Of a stretch of DNA of 64,000 bases, positions 29,910-41,115 are shown piece after piece. Origin of the DNA: Magnolia sinica (lineage: Eukaryota; Streptophyta; Magnoliopsida; Magnoliales; Magnoliaceae); NCBI RefSeq assembly GCF_029962835.1, contig NC_080574.1, positions 23,844,001-23,908,000 on the forward strand, written 5' to 3'. The number at the start of each line of letters is the position of its first letter. Position 1 is the first letter of the stretch. The notes beneath the pieces were generated by a model, which saw only the letters and a program-made list of their open reading frames with translations, did no database searches and was not told where the DNA came from. Position numbers and translations under genes: made by a program.

Positions 29910-32133
29910 CTAAGCAACGATAGGAGTGTTCTCGGCCTCAGCAGCTGCAAGAGCATCCTCGGCATCATCGATAGCTAGATTGTCAAGGACAAGGTCTGGA
30001 TAGAGCCCCCTGACATCACTCAAACAAGCGTTATAGGCAGCATTATAAGCGTAGTAATAGACCCTATCCAGCTCGGCAGACCTCTCCGTCGAAGACTTGA
30101 ACTCCTCGACGGCCGCAACAGCTTGTGAAGCGACTAAGGCTTCAAGCTCAACACGTTGTTTGGCCAGCTCCTCAGCAATGTCACGTTTGGCCCGCCTAAG
30201 CTTAGCTACCAACCGCGCATTGTCCTCTTCCACTCGTTCAAGGAGTGCTTTTGAGTTTATCAGTTTAGACTCAGTCGAATCCAAACGAGACCGAAGCCCA
30301 TTGACCTCCCCTTGAAGCATCAACTCCCTTAGCTAGCCTTCTCCCACTAGGCCCTTCAACTTCTCCTGCTCCGCGGTCGAAGCCTTCAGGAGCCCTTCCA
30401 GATCAGCCTTCTCCTTCTCGATCTGGGTCATCGCTTTTAGTCTCTCCCAAATCTAGAGAAACATCAGCAATGCTTGAAAAAGCAAGGGATTAGAAAACAA
30501 AAGGCGACAATCAAAGCCAACAAGTCACTTTAAAAGCTTACCGTATAGCAAACTGAGGCGTAGTCATTGACGAACGACTCGGGAAGGCGGGAGAGAGTGT
30601 TAGCGATTTACGTCTCAGGCGTGTGCTTGGCCAACCAGTCGTTCAGGAGGGACATGTGATAACCGGGCAGAAACACCTTCGATCCCAAGGGAGGAATCGG
30701 GTTAGTGACCCTCCCGACGCCGCTAGCAGCTGAGGCTTAAGGCTAGGCCTCGGGCATAGTGGCATTCCCCAGGACATTCGTCCTGCCAGCTAGGAAATCC
30801 ACCTCAACAGCAATGAGGTTGATATTGACAGGTTTGTCCAAGACGTCCCTGTCTCGGGAGAGACTCGCGGCGATCTCTTCGACCACCTCCTTCTTGATCT
30901 CGGGTGGATGGGATGAGGAAGCTGCAGGAGCCTTGGGGGATGAGGCAAGGGTGGTGGTGGGCTTAGACGCAGGGGAAGTAGTCTTCTTCTTCGTCGTCGT
31001 GATCTTCACGCGCGGGTCAGAAGCCATTATTACGCTAAGAGGGGGATGTGGCACTGACGCCCTTTTCCTCTTAGATCCCGAAGCCTCAGCCATACCTAAC
31101 AAAAAAGGATCAGCTCAGAGACATGCATACAAAGAAGATAAACCGTATAAGAAGTCACGATACTCACCCCAGAGCAATGGGGAGGGGCTTGAATCTATAG
31201 AATCCGGACTGAAGGAGGTTATCCGGACTGATGATATCGTGCCAGACAAGCTGCTCTTTCTTAAGCACCCAGGCCCTGGCAACTTGGGCTCGGAGAAAGG
31301 AAGATAGGTCAGGAGGGCCTTTCAGATAGTCTACAAACAAAGGACATAGATCAGAATAAAGAACAAACCAAAAATATAAGATGTAATACGAATCTCAAAG
31401 GAGTTAACCTGGATTGAAAATTTTGGTGGGCATTCTGACTCGCAAGTTGCTAAGTTCAGAAGCAGATGCCCCCCACTCTCCCGAGGCCCAGAACCATTTG
31501 CTCTTCCAATCCCTATTGGAAGAAGGAAGTCTAGTTATGAGGCTCGGGGTACATTGGGCCCTTGCTGGAAAAAATATCAGTACGGCTCGAGTGAGTCATG
31601 CTTGGCTTCGTACATGGATAGAAACTCGTCTGGCGTCAAATGCTAGTTCTTGAGTTGGCGCTAGATAATGATTTTAGAGTATTAAATTCATGCTTTTGGT
31701 ACCATTTTTCAGTCTAGGCTCCTAAATATACCTTGCATCACAAATATGATTAAAGTAGCGTGTTAAACGGTATCATGCTGGTAAAATTAGGTAATAACTG
31801 GGATCTAATATGCAATATTTGACCCTTAATAGGTACTCGACGCGGATTCGATCCATTTGGGACTCGACCAAGACCGAGCTCCCAAGGAATGACCACCTCA
31901 AACTGGCCTCCCAAAGGCCCGACCATGGCCCTTCCAGCGGGATCCTGAGGGATTTTCTTTGATCCTCGGGCGCGACCCTTTGCTTTTGGGCCCACAGTCT
32001 TCTTTGCTAGAGGCCGGAGAGGTATTGCCTTAAAGAGACCTTCAGAGTCCCTGTGCTCGGAGTCTGTACTCTCCAACTTGGATTCCTCACCCACTATTCG
32101 GACTATTTGGACTTCATCTGAACCGTTCAACAT
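29910..32133 (-). pseudogene. Antisense multi-exon gene carried by the gypsy element
   Basis: Between integrase and the 3' LTR the minus strand carries a run of coding pieces. It begins MLNGSDEVQIVRIVGEES (32,133-31,750). A middle exon near 31,330-31,165 reads KEQLVWHDIISPDNLLQSGF and ends FKPLPIALG before a GTGAG donor. A Lys/Ser-rich part beginning MAEASGSKRKRASVPH ends near 30,743. Then come SKVFLPGYHMSLLNDWLAK (about 30,650) and RLPESFVNDYASV (about 30,560), and a coiled coil of 137 codons (30,323-29,910) rich in Glu, Lys and Ala heptads. Stops break it (for example before LRELMLQ near 30,335). Antisense genes of this kind, sometimes matched to the 'putative gypsy-type transposon' domain, are known from several plant gypsy lineages; their function is unclear. 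Confidence 0.6.
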
Positions 32134-32681
32134 AATGCATTTAAAGAAAAGCGAAAGAAAGCTTGGGAAGGAGAGAACTCACAAGAAATCACTCTCCAGA
32201 AGATGATTAACAGCGCAAAACTCTCTAAGAAATGGAATGCAAGAAGATCCAAATGGAAACGAATGACAGCTTTTATAGCCTCAATCTACCGCATGCGATC
32301 ATGACGAACAGTTGTTTCCGAAGTTGAAACGGCAGGACGCCGAGCTCCATGGTACACGTGGCGGTTCGTCATTGGTTCGAGCCTAAATCCTCTGAGTCGT
32401 ATGCCGCTAGCAATGAATGACATTCAAAGCACACGTGACCCTCCATCTCTCGGCATCCACGCAGCAATGTTCCACTCGCTCAGATGATTCGAATCCCCAA
32501 CTGTTGCCACGAGTTTATCTACCATAGGCTCGTACCCGAAAGGTCGCCGCCGAAGTACGGTGCCTCAATCGCGGAGAGCAATGATGACTATGATTCGTTT
32601 TAATCTTGCCGACTCATCATTAGGAACAGAGTGCCGGTTCACTTCCCCAGGCGTTTACTCCCTGAGCCCGAGCTCGAACTC

Positions 32682-32694
32682 AGAGAGTAGGGGG
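32682..32694 (+). promoter_or_regulatory. Polypurine tract
   Basis: AGAGAGTAGGGGG lies four bases before the 3' LTR, the position where plus-strand DNA synthesis is primed in LTR elements. Confidence 0.65.
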
Positions 32695-32698
32695 CTTC

Positions 32699-33391
32699 TG
32701 TTATAGGAAAATATGAACCGGCCTCAGAAGGAATGGATTTGATTCTGCTGATTAAGTGAAGTTGTCATAGCAAACTGAACGACCAAGGTGGACGAGCGGA
32801 ACCTCGACTCGGCAGCGATGACTAGTCTAACCCAATCTGGTAGTAACTAAAGTTCAGCTTCCAAGTGCTTTTGTAGAGCTTTCACATCAGCCTGGAACTC
32901 GAAAGAAGCCATTGCACACCTCCACTGTTAGCTCCGACCCGATCCTTGCCGACAAGCAGCCAGGCTTGGCCTGTGTATGGATTCAAACTGTAGGGTCGAC
33001 TTGGACGGAGATGAAGCCTACGATTATGTTCAGGGATCAACTCCAGTAACACGCATATAGAGTAAAACCCGGCACACAATCTAAGGATAACTGCCCACAC
33101 CTCCAAACGCTTAGCTTCCACATAATGGCAAAGATCGTGCCGAGAATGACGGACACGTTAACTCAAATCAAACGGTATAAATAGGGAACTCATGTGCAGA
33201 GACAAGTACACAATATCTCACACCCTGAGCCCAAACTACACTACTTAGACCCAGATTCCTAGCCTGACTTTGGCATCGGAGGGTCCCCTACTCTAGCCAG
33301 GGTCTCCTTTGTCTTTCTCCTTTGCAGGCTTACAAGGCTCGACACAAGTGTTCGGAGCTCAGTGAGAGTAGACCAGATTTTTGCATCAACA
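32699..33391 (+). repeat. 3' LTR, complete
   Basis: 693 bp from TGTTATAGGAAAATATG to TTTTTGCATCAACA, with TG...CA ends and a TATAAATA box at 33,176-33,183. Followed by GTGG, which also precedes the 5' LTR. Confidence 0.88.
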
Positions 33392-33830
33392 GTGGGCCTC
33401 ACTTAGCTTCCTAGTGACTTTCCATCAAAGCTTAAACAGATGAATACAGTGGATTTATCACATACATCACGATGGGCCCCACTTGGCTTCCCAGTACAGG
33501 AACTTATTGTCAAAGCCTTCCATGAGCAATCCACGTCCCAAGAGGGATAAGAACACCAGGGCTGAAACCTTACTAAACCGACCGAAGTTCTGGATCAAGA
33601 TAAGTTAGTATTTTACCTTTTTATCATGGTGGTAATAGTTAGAAAAGGGTTGGATGTTATACAAGCATAGTGGTGGGTCTCAAGAAATTTCAATTGTGGG
33701 CATCCCGTCTCCATTGTTTGCCCAAACTCCATGGGACGAGCGTTGTGCTTCTCCTTTCGTGCTATGCTTGGCCAAACTGTTCCAGGATTGGACTCTCTAA
33801 TTATTGGAACCACCCATATGGTCTATGATT
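33392..33830. repeat. Right flank of gypsy insertion, GTGGGCCC-type repeat remnant
   Basis: It contains GTGGGCCTCACTTAGCTTCC, a second similar block with GATGGGCCCCACTTGGCTTC, then phrases such as GGTTGGATGTTATACAAGC and CATTGTTTGCCCAAACTCC. These resemble the interior of the GTGGGCCC-core family but are too decayed to delimit. Confidence 0.4.
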
Positions 33831-35143
33831 GAAAGTTTATACCATTTTATTTTTACTTTGATTTGACCAATCACTCTTTTCCTTTAACCTTCTACATGAT
33901 AGCCACTAATTGTATGATTAAGATTTTTTGACCTGCAAATTGGTTTGTCGGGTGTTGGGAGGAAGAGTCGCAGTAGTCATTTTCTTAAAGTGACAATAAA
34001 TTGACATTTGAATCTAGCAAGTGATGTATGTTTACAGAGCATGCATGGAAATTATTATTATTAATAGTTTGGTAATCCTGATTATTAGCATGTTGAGGCC
34101 AACTCCATGAAATCACCCATCTTGCAAATCGGAAATATTCCGGATGCATTATGATTGTTTTCAGTTGAATGTGAGTCCGTGTTAGGTCTCTCTTCTCAAG
34201 GGTAGCAATTGTCTAATCCCCAAGCCCTCATCCGGCTCGAGTCCAAAAGGCCTTGGTCTTGGCCCTGCAGGATTAGGTTGGACCAAATCTGTGTTGTGAG
34301 CGAAGGATTTGAAGGATCAATAATTTGAAATAAGAGGTTTGATTGAATGCATTCCGATGTCTTGCGATATGATATGTTGGGACTCTATCCCCTAAGCTCT
34401 GTTCCTGCTCAAGTCAAAAAGCCGCTGGGCTTGGCCCTGCAAGAGCAGGCTAGGCTAGGTCTGCTTTAGGAGTAAAAGAAATAAATCATCAATGGTTTGA
34501 AATAGGAGGTTTGATTAAATTCATCCCTGGTCTTGCTCAAGTTGAAAGGCGCTTGGCCTTAACTCAAGGGTTAGGCTAGGGCAAGTTCGCCTTGAGGAAG
34601 ACAGCTAAATTGGATGGGGAATTGCTAAAGATTTATCAAATTGAATATTTCACTTTGATAACATAGAGGCTGTGTCAACCATTTGTTTTCAAAACAAATT
34701 AGCCAAATTTGAAATTGTTGAAATAATTCAATTTAAGATATGTTATTTGTTGCTTACCTACCACACAAGTTGATGTCAATAGTATAAATGACTTTGATCA
34801 TTAAAAGATGATCCATATTCAAAAGTTAAAGCCCCAACGAATCGCATGTGGTACATTAGGACGGGCATGGGTAAACCCTTGAAATAGTTTGATTGGAATT
34901 TTCTATAGGGTATCCTTCATTTCCAACAATCTCTATCATGTTAAGGGCTTGTTTGGATACCACCAAATAATTTAATTTGTCTACTTACAGTAGTAGATAA
35001 GCAACTTATTTGAGATATATTTGGTTTATTATCAATTATAAGTAAAATTTTTTATTTAAAATTACTTAATCACTTCAGCTTATATAAGTAGAAATCAATA
35101 TAAGCTACTTAAGGCATAAATAACTTATATGTGAATGCTCAAG
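33831..35143. other. Intergenic sequence, no gene recognised
   Basis: No coding frame or RNA gene was recognised. A loose internal repetition occurs at 34,230-34,570: GGCCTTGGTCTTGGCCCTGC and CTTGGCCCTGCAAGAGCAGG with GAGGTTTGATTGAATGCATT and GAGGTTTGATTAAATTCATC, pointing to an old tandem duplication of about 150 bp. GGGCTTGTTTGGATACCACC at 34,947 looks like a MITE end. Confidence 0.4.
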
Positions 35144-35717
35144 TAGAGCTATAGACAAACTGAATTAGCTTGGTTAGCTTGCTCAACTCGACTTAAAAAA
35201 ACTCAATTCAACTTGGTTCTAAATTAAGTTCGAGCTGAGTCGAGCTGATTTTTTGTGCTCAAAAAAATTTCGAGCCGAGTTTGACATTGCCCGAACTCGA
35301 CTTGACTTAGATCAAACCCCAACTCGAACTCAAATCAAACCAGTTCGGTGACTTGGTTATTTTGATATTGATGCTACTCAACAAGTGTTTTATGAAATGA
35401 CTCAATGAAGTGTCGGCTGGTGGTGAGGAAGGTATGGATACGAAGCAAATACCCTTATATCTTGATTTTTATGTTGAGTGTTTGATGAAATACCTGTAAA
35501 CCGATGATGTTGCTTTACATTCCATGATAAATTGAAAGTGCACTCCATGTGTTTGAGAAAATGCCGTGGAGGCTTGATCTTGGTTCGAACTCTGCTCGAA
35601 CTAGCCTGAGATGCTGATCAAATCAAGCTGAGCTGGCCAGTCAGGATTGAGGACCGAGCTGAGCCGAGTTCAAGCTGGGGTCAGTTAGTGGCCAAGCTCG
35701 GCTCGTATACACCTCTA
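35144..35717. mobile_element. hAT-type MITE
   Basis: The termini are TAGAG and CTCTA, with a GCTCGTATACACCTCTA right end. The body is packed with TCGAGC/GCTCGA and GAGCTGAGCCGAG motifs. The flanking 8-bp sequences TGCTCAAG (35,136-35,143) and CACTCAAG (35,718-35,725) match at six of eight bases, fitting a hAT target duplication. Confidence 0.55.
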
Positions 35718-38700
35718 CACTCAAGGGTAATTTATCTCCGTTCGAAAAGCTCACTAGGTGTCCAATTATTTTTTATACCATCTGATGATTGCATTGAGTT
35801 GAACTATGAGTATGTATGATAGAGTAATAGGTAGATGATTGAAATTACTTGAATTTCTAATGTGACAGGATCCAAAGTCTTGGCAAGTCATAAAAGCATA
35901 CGTCATTCATAATCCTATAATGCGCATGCATGGGTGGTCATCTGCCACAAGCCATTCAATTAGGATAGGATTCGGAATTTTGGCAAGTCCCAAAGCTAAG
36001 GCCTCCATGAAAAGCCTCGCAAGAGGGGTTATGAGAAAATTAATGACGAATGAATATCACCCATCATGTAGCTTACTCGTATCCGTGGATTCCAAGCCCC
36101 GAAGCAAGGTGCAATTGATTTGATTAGCTCAGTTTGGTTTCTTTAGATGTGCAATACCATTTTTTACAAAGGTTGACAGAATAGCTCGTCTCAACATTTT
36201 ATGAAGTCACTGCTAGCACAAAAGACAAAAAAAAAAAAAAAAGAAGCTTCATAATCCTTGGTTGACTAGAATCTATGAAATAGCCTAGAGATCGGAAAAA
36301 CTGTAGCCGTCTGTACTAGAGTGACACCTGCTTTGATTTGCACCATGGATTTTGGATAGGGGTTGCGGTTGTGAAAAAGAAAAGGGTTAGATACCCTTTT
36401 CCACCCATGTAGAACATGGTCTTTATTATGCTAGGTTGTATGCTTCCAAAGGAGATTCAAGAAACTTTCATAAAATACCAATATTTAATGTATACAAAGA
36501 GATAAGCCTATCAATCTTAAATAAACCGAGATCGACACATAAATGATAGAATATAAAGTTTTTTAATAATAGTGTTGAAAGAAAGAACATTAAATATTCG
36601 GTTACTCCTTAAGTCATGTCTTCTTATATAGAAGATCATTAGAGAGAGACAGCTATAAAGACTACTTTATGTGATGCCGGTGCTGATCCTACTAATAGAA
36701 GTACTAAAAAATAAGGTAAAGAAAGTAACACTAAATCCTAAATAAGTAGGAAAGAAAACGATGATGGACATAAGATTTTATTATTTTTTTTTTTAAAGAA
36801 AAAAAAATAGAAGATTTGAAAGGTTACAATACTAAATTTTTGGATATTTTCTTGAATCACATTTTCTAATACAACATATCTTCCAAAAAGGCAATTGTAG
36901 AGCATACTCCACATGATGGTATAATAGATCTTACTTATTCTAAACTAAAGCTGAATAAAGAAAAGAAAAAGGAAATGGATTTAAAATGGATGTCCATATT
37001 AAAATGGGAGTAGATCGGGCTTTGGCTAAAGAAAGGGTTGAAGAAAGGAAGTGGAGATGTGCCTGGTAGATGAATGATGGATGTGTAAACGTATATATTA
37101 TGATATGATATGTTTAAAAAATTATCAAACTTCATTACGATGGCTGCAATTTGGATTATAGTAATGATTTGATTTTACTTTTTATTTTACAAGATTTTGC
37201 ATTAATTGATAGTTTAAAAATATATTTGATTTTTTTAATATAAAATGATAATATTTGTATTTTTCATTAAACAAGTCATGCGAGGTTGGGCTTGGATTGA
37301 TCCCACCTTCATTTTGATCCGAACTCAACCCAATCCCAACCTAACCCGACCCAACCCATTGCGGCTTCTACATCATATAAATGGTTGGGATCATTGCAAC
37401 ATAGACCCGTGTCAACAAGTGTCTTTAAACAGGCATACAAGGATAAATGGGAACATCTCAGTTTTTAAGCTATCCTTTCTCTCATACACACATTTTTAGC
37501 AACCGTGCCAACTTGATGACTGGACCAGGCCACTCATTATTAGCCCGGGTGCAACCCAGCCTACACATCAGGCCTAAATTTCAAGCATCGCCAGACCGCG
37601 GTACAAGTTTAAGGACACAGCCCATGCCCTGAAAGGTGGGGATGTTGCCTATCTATATACCACAAATAAAAAATGAAGATAGGCCCTTCAATTAGATCAT
37701 CGAGGCATAGTCTATTCAGGGCAGGACACGACAACCAACAGCCTGGATTATTGAACCATTGGCCCACTTGTCAGAGTGAAAACAGTGTTCCAAAATCACA
37801 TTTGACGGTAGCATGTAGATGCCATGATTGATGACGGATAGTTCCAAAATCACTCCTGTCATACAAGATGAGCGGTCACTTTTCTTGGAACCTCTCTCCA
37901 TCTACAGCTATGCTAAGAACCATCAATGCATTGGGCTGCCATCAGGATTTCCGGCCACGCCCACCATTGGGTGGGTTCCAGCCTAATTTATGGCCCCAAA
38001 GGCAAACTCCTCATCCCACACTTACAATTTACAACATTTTCTATCTGAAGCGTAGCTTGAGAGAGAATCAAGGCCCGTCGACATATGCCATTAGCCAAAC
38101 TTGGGCTTGATTTTCAAGCCTTGAACCAAACCCATAGCTGATTTTAGATGGGCCAGGCTTGGGCTGAGCAGCCCGTAACAACTACACGTGCTTTTACGGC
38201 CAGATGCTATGATAGAGCCATGCTAAACTAGAACATGGAAGAGTCATTTAAGGGGGACTAAACATATGGGACCATGCATTTTGTTTTCCCTGTTTGCAAT
38301 GGCAAACGAACTGAAATACAAATGGAAGGGATGACCACAAATGATTATGATTGCTTTGTGAACATGCATACTGTAACATCCTATCTTATGCAAAAGAAGT
38401 ATCACTTTTTAGAAGGATAATAATTACTACATGAAATTCATGATTTTTCTTGCGATTGTAAGAGCAGAAAATCTTCTTATCAAGAAGTGGAAAATAATAA
38501 ATTTCCTTGAAAACAATTTCTCCCAATCAAACGAGTTATGACACTTTGACTCACATAGTTCAATCTCATTAATGAGAAGCGAAGTGCAAATTAAAATAGC
38601 GATTCCTATCCTCGTCTCCAAACAAGCCCCCATGGCATATATGATCCAGCTAGATATACGGTGGGCCCCATTGTGTAGGTTGGGTTGGCAAGGCACAGGA

Positions 38701-38847
38701 CGATCAGGCCATTAGGTGGGCCACGTCTTTGACAAAATAAAAAATAAAAAATAGATGGTTGAAGGAATTGACCCACTGTCTACATTCAAGGTGGACGCTT
38801 TAACCACTTGAAATACAGGAAGAAATGACATCCTGGCCACCGTGCGT
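35718..38847. other. Intergenic sequence with degraded repeats
   Basis: No gene recognised. The stretch 37,265-37,640 has GACCCAACCCATTG and CCCAACCTAACCCGACCC runs that resemble the subterminal parts of the hAT element at 9,142-10,511, so part of it may be an old relative. The open frames present are short and lack family resemblance. Confidence 0.35.
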
Positions 38848-39367
38848 GGAAGCGGGTGGTGACCCCAACACCATCCACATCTCTGTGACTGGATTTGTGG
38901 GGGCCACTATGATGTATGTGTTTTATCCACGGCGTCCATCCATTCTGCCAGCTCATTTTAATGAATGAGTTGATAACTAAAGCATATAAAAAAAAGCTCA
39001 GGTGGACCACACCATGGGAAACAGTGGGGATTAATGCTTGCCATTGAAAGCTTCTTGGAGCCAAAGAAGTTTGATCAAGCTGATAGTTGTATTTTATTTT
39101 CATTCAGGTCTGTGTGACCTTTATAAACAGATTCTATGCCAAATAAACATCACATTAGGCTTTAGAAAGGTTTCAACTGTGGATGTCGTTGTCCTGCTGT
39201 TTTCTTTAGTGTGGCCCACTTGAGTTTTGTATATACTTTAATCTAGGGCCATGCTCTAAAATGAGTTCGCAAAACTGACTGATGGCATAGTTAAAAGTAT
39301 ATATCACTGGGTCCCACAGAACCAACGCCACTTAGCTGATGTTGGGGTCATCAACCAAACGGCTTCC
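38848..39367. mobile_element. GTGGGCCC-core inverted-repeat element, copy 5
   Basis: The left terminus GGAAGCGGGTGGTGACCCCA and right terminus TGGGGTCATCAACCAAACGG (ending GGCTTCC) are imperfect inverted repeats. The core has ATGATGTATGTGTTTTATCC, GTGGACCACACCATGGGAAA, TTCATTCAGGTCTG, GTGTGGCCCACTTGAG and a degenerate mirror of the left side before GGGTCCCACAG. Confidence 0.7.
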
Positions 39368-39374
39368 TCATATC

Positions 39375-39905
39375 TAGGGCTCTTGGATCCAGCTCCAAGT
39401 CCAAAATCTGGAACCAGATTGGGATTTGGATTCAGATTTCATTGGGATAAAAAATGTGACATCCGTATCCCATTTACTTATAAATAGTCAGCTTCATTTT
39501 TTATTCAAAAATCTATATAACTATTGAAATTTAGGTTAAACAAAATTCACCATATTACAAATATAAAAATATATAAGATATTATTTAATTTAACAATAAA
39601 ATAATGTAATTTAAATATTTTCATTTTAAATCATACATGAGTACTAAAGTATAAAGAGCATAAGTCTAACAACCACATAAAATTTACTATTATGAAAGTT
39701 GAAACTATTAATAGCTTGAAGTATGTAATAGTGGGGATCCGACTAGATCTAACCACTAGATTTGAATCCAACCCAAATACAATTCAAATTTATTTATATG
39801 AACCCAAATTTAATCCATTTAATTAATCAAACATATTTTAAGATCCAAAACCGGGTTTTGAAGCCAATTGGATCTGGGATCTAATCCACTCCATTGAGAG
39901 CCCTA
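39375..39905. mobile_element. hAT-type MITE with 8-bp target duplication
   Basis: The termini are TAGGGCTCT and AGAGCCCTA. The flanks are CTCATATC (39,367-39,374) and CTCATATT (39,906-39,913), identical at seven of eight positions. 531 bp of very AT-rich non-coding sequence, with GGATCC-like blocks near both ends. Confidence 0.7.
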
Positions 39906-39911
39906 CTCATA

Positions 39912-40410
39912 TTCCATGACGGAACATCATTGGGCCCACGTGATGCATGTGCTTTATCCACACCATCCATCCATTTTTCCAGCTCATTTTAAGGCATGAG
40001 CCCATAAGTGAAGCATATGAGAAGCTCAAGTGGACTAGGCCAAAGGAAGTAGTGGTGATTGAATGGCCACCATTAAATACTTCTTGGGGGCTAAAAAAGT
40101 TTCGGATCAAGCTGATACTGGTGCTTTCCCTTCATCCCAGGTCTGTATGACCTTATCAACAGATTGGATGGCTAATAAACATCATGGTGTGCCCTAGGAA
40201 GGTTTCAACCGTGAGTATCATTATCCCTTTATTCCCTGTGATGTGGTCTACTTGAAGTTTGGATCTGCTTCATTTTTTTGCTAATGCCTAAAATAAGCTG
40301 GCAAAGCAGATGGACGGCCTGGGTATAAAACGTATACATCAAGATGGGCCCACAGTGCTCAACATATACATCGCGGGTGGTGCTGGGGTCACCACCCAAG
40401 CTGCTTCCCG
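39912..40410. mobile_element. GTGGGCCC-core inverted-repeat element, copy 6
   Basis: Same core and orientation as copy 5: GGGCCCACGTGATGCATGTG, CATCCATCCATTTTTCCAGC, AGCTCAAGTGGACTAGGCC, TTCATCCCAGGTCTGTATGA, GGATGGCTAATAAACATCAT, and a right end TGGGGTCACCACCCAAGC that matches the copy 5 terminus. The left terminus appears lost. Confidence 0.65.
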
Positions 40411-40793
40411 CATATCAGAGGTGTTGGGCTCCCCAAGCAATCCACTTCGACCGTGCGTTCCAAATTTGCCGACGTGGATGTCCGGGTACCGCATAAACAC
40501 GCCCCAGTTTGCGGCTGTCTGACGCCTTGAACGAAGTGGCCCTGCTCAATATGCGAAAGGATTTCCCACGTTCGTCTACTAGTTACCAGGGCCAATACGA
40601 GAGGTCGGTCAGATCATCAACCGTTCAAGTCTTGAATGCTGTAGGACACGGGCTCCCCTAAGAAAATTAGGCTGAATGGATGATCAAAAACTTCAAACCA
40701 TCACAATCAAAGGTCAGGATCATCATTGGAGTGTGATCCCTTGACCACGGTTGTAATCACCGACGACGTAAAACAGTCATCTGCTCACCTCAG

Positions 40794-40799
40794 CACGTG
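40794..40799. promoter_or_regulatory. G-box (CACGTG) upstream of the VPS9A-like gene
   Basis: CACGTG lies 175 bp before the ATG in the presumed promoter. G-boxes bind bZIP and bHLH factors in plants. No convincing TATA box was seen nearby. Confidence 0.4.
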
Positions 40800-40940
40800 G
40801 GCCAACACATCGACACGCGCAAAACAAACTCCATCGCCTCTCCCATGTACGCAGGACGCTGTACGCTCCCCACCCCAAGCGCGGCAACCGAGCACCTAAC
40901 ATTCCTCCCCGCGGTCTTCCTAGAAAAACCTCAAACTAAC

Positions 40941-40958
40941 GAGAGAGAGAGAGAGAGA
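40941..40958 (+). repeat. GA microsatellite in the 5' leader
   Basis: A GA run 16 bp before the VPS9A-like ATG. GA/CT runs are frequent in plant 5' UTRs. Confidence 0.7.
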
Positions 40959-40973
40959 TTTCTCCGTGTGGCG

Positions 40974-41068
40974 ATGAATATATCATCGCTTTCTACTCCG
41001 TCATTCTATGATTTCCTCGATCGAATGCGCCATCCAGCTTCTCTCGATCTCGTTCGCTCCATCAAAAG
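40974..41068 (+). CDS. VPS9A: VPS9A-like gene, exon 1
   Basis: MNISSLSTPSFYDFLDRMRH to SIK plus two bases; donor AAAAG|GTATTC. 95 bp, ends in phase 2. Confidence 0.9.
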
Positions 41069-41074
41069 GTATTC

Positions 41075-41115
<41 letters not shown>

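Larger units (their letters stand above)
26841..33391 (+). mobile_element. Ty3/gypsy LTR retrotransposon, internally deleted
   Basis: 6.55 kb bounded by two related LTRs (TGTTAT start, CATCAACA end), with GTGG directly outside both ends as a probable target duplication. Sequence between the LTRs holds the end of pol (RNase H and integrase) in plus orientation, a long set of antisense frames, and a polypurine tract before the 3' LTR. The primer-binding site, gag, protease and reverse transcriptase are missing. The LTRs differ visibly throughout (roughly 10-15% by eye), so the insertion is old. Confidence 0.88.

Noticed and set aside
30759-31307. 182-codon plus-strand frame in the gypsy element
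   Set aside because: The opposite strand carries the recognisable antisense coding pieces; this frame is low-complexity and has no domain.
40797-40973. Upstream in-frame ATG extending the VPS9A-like protein by 59 residues
   Set aside because: The extension has no match in VPS9 proteins, crosses a GA run and lies in the leader; MNISSLSTPSFYDFLDRMR aligns with the family start.
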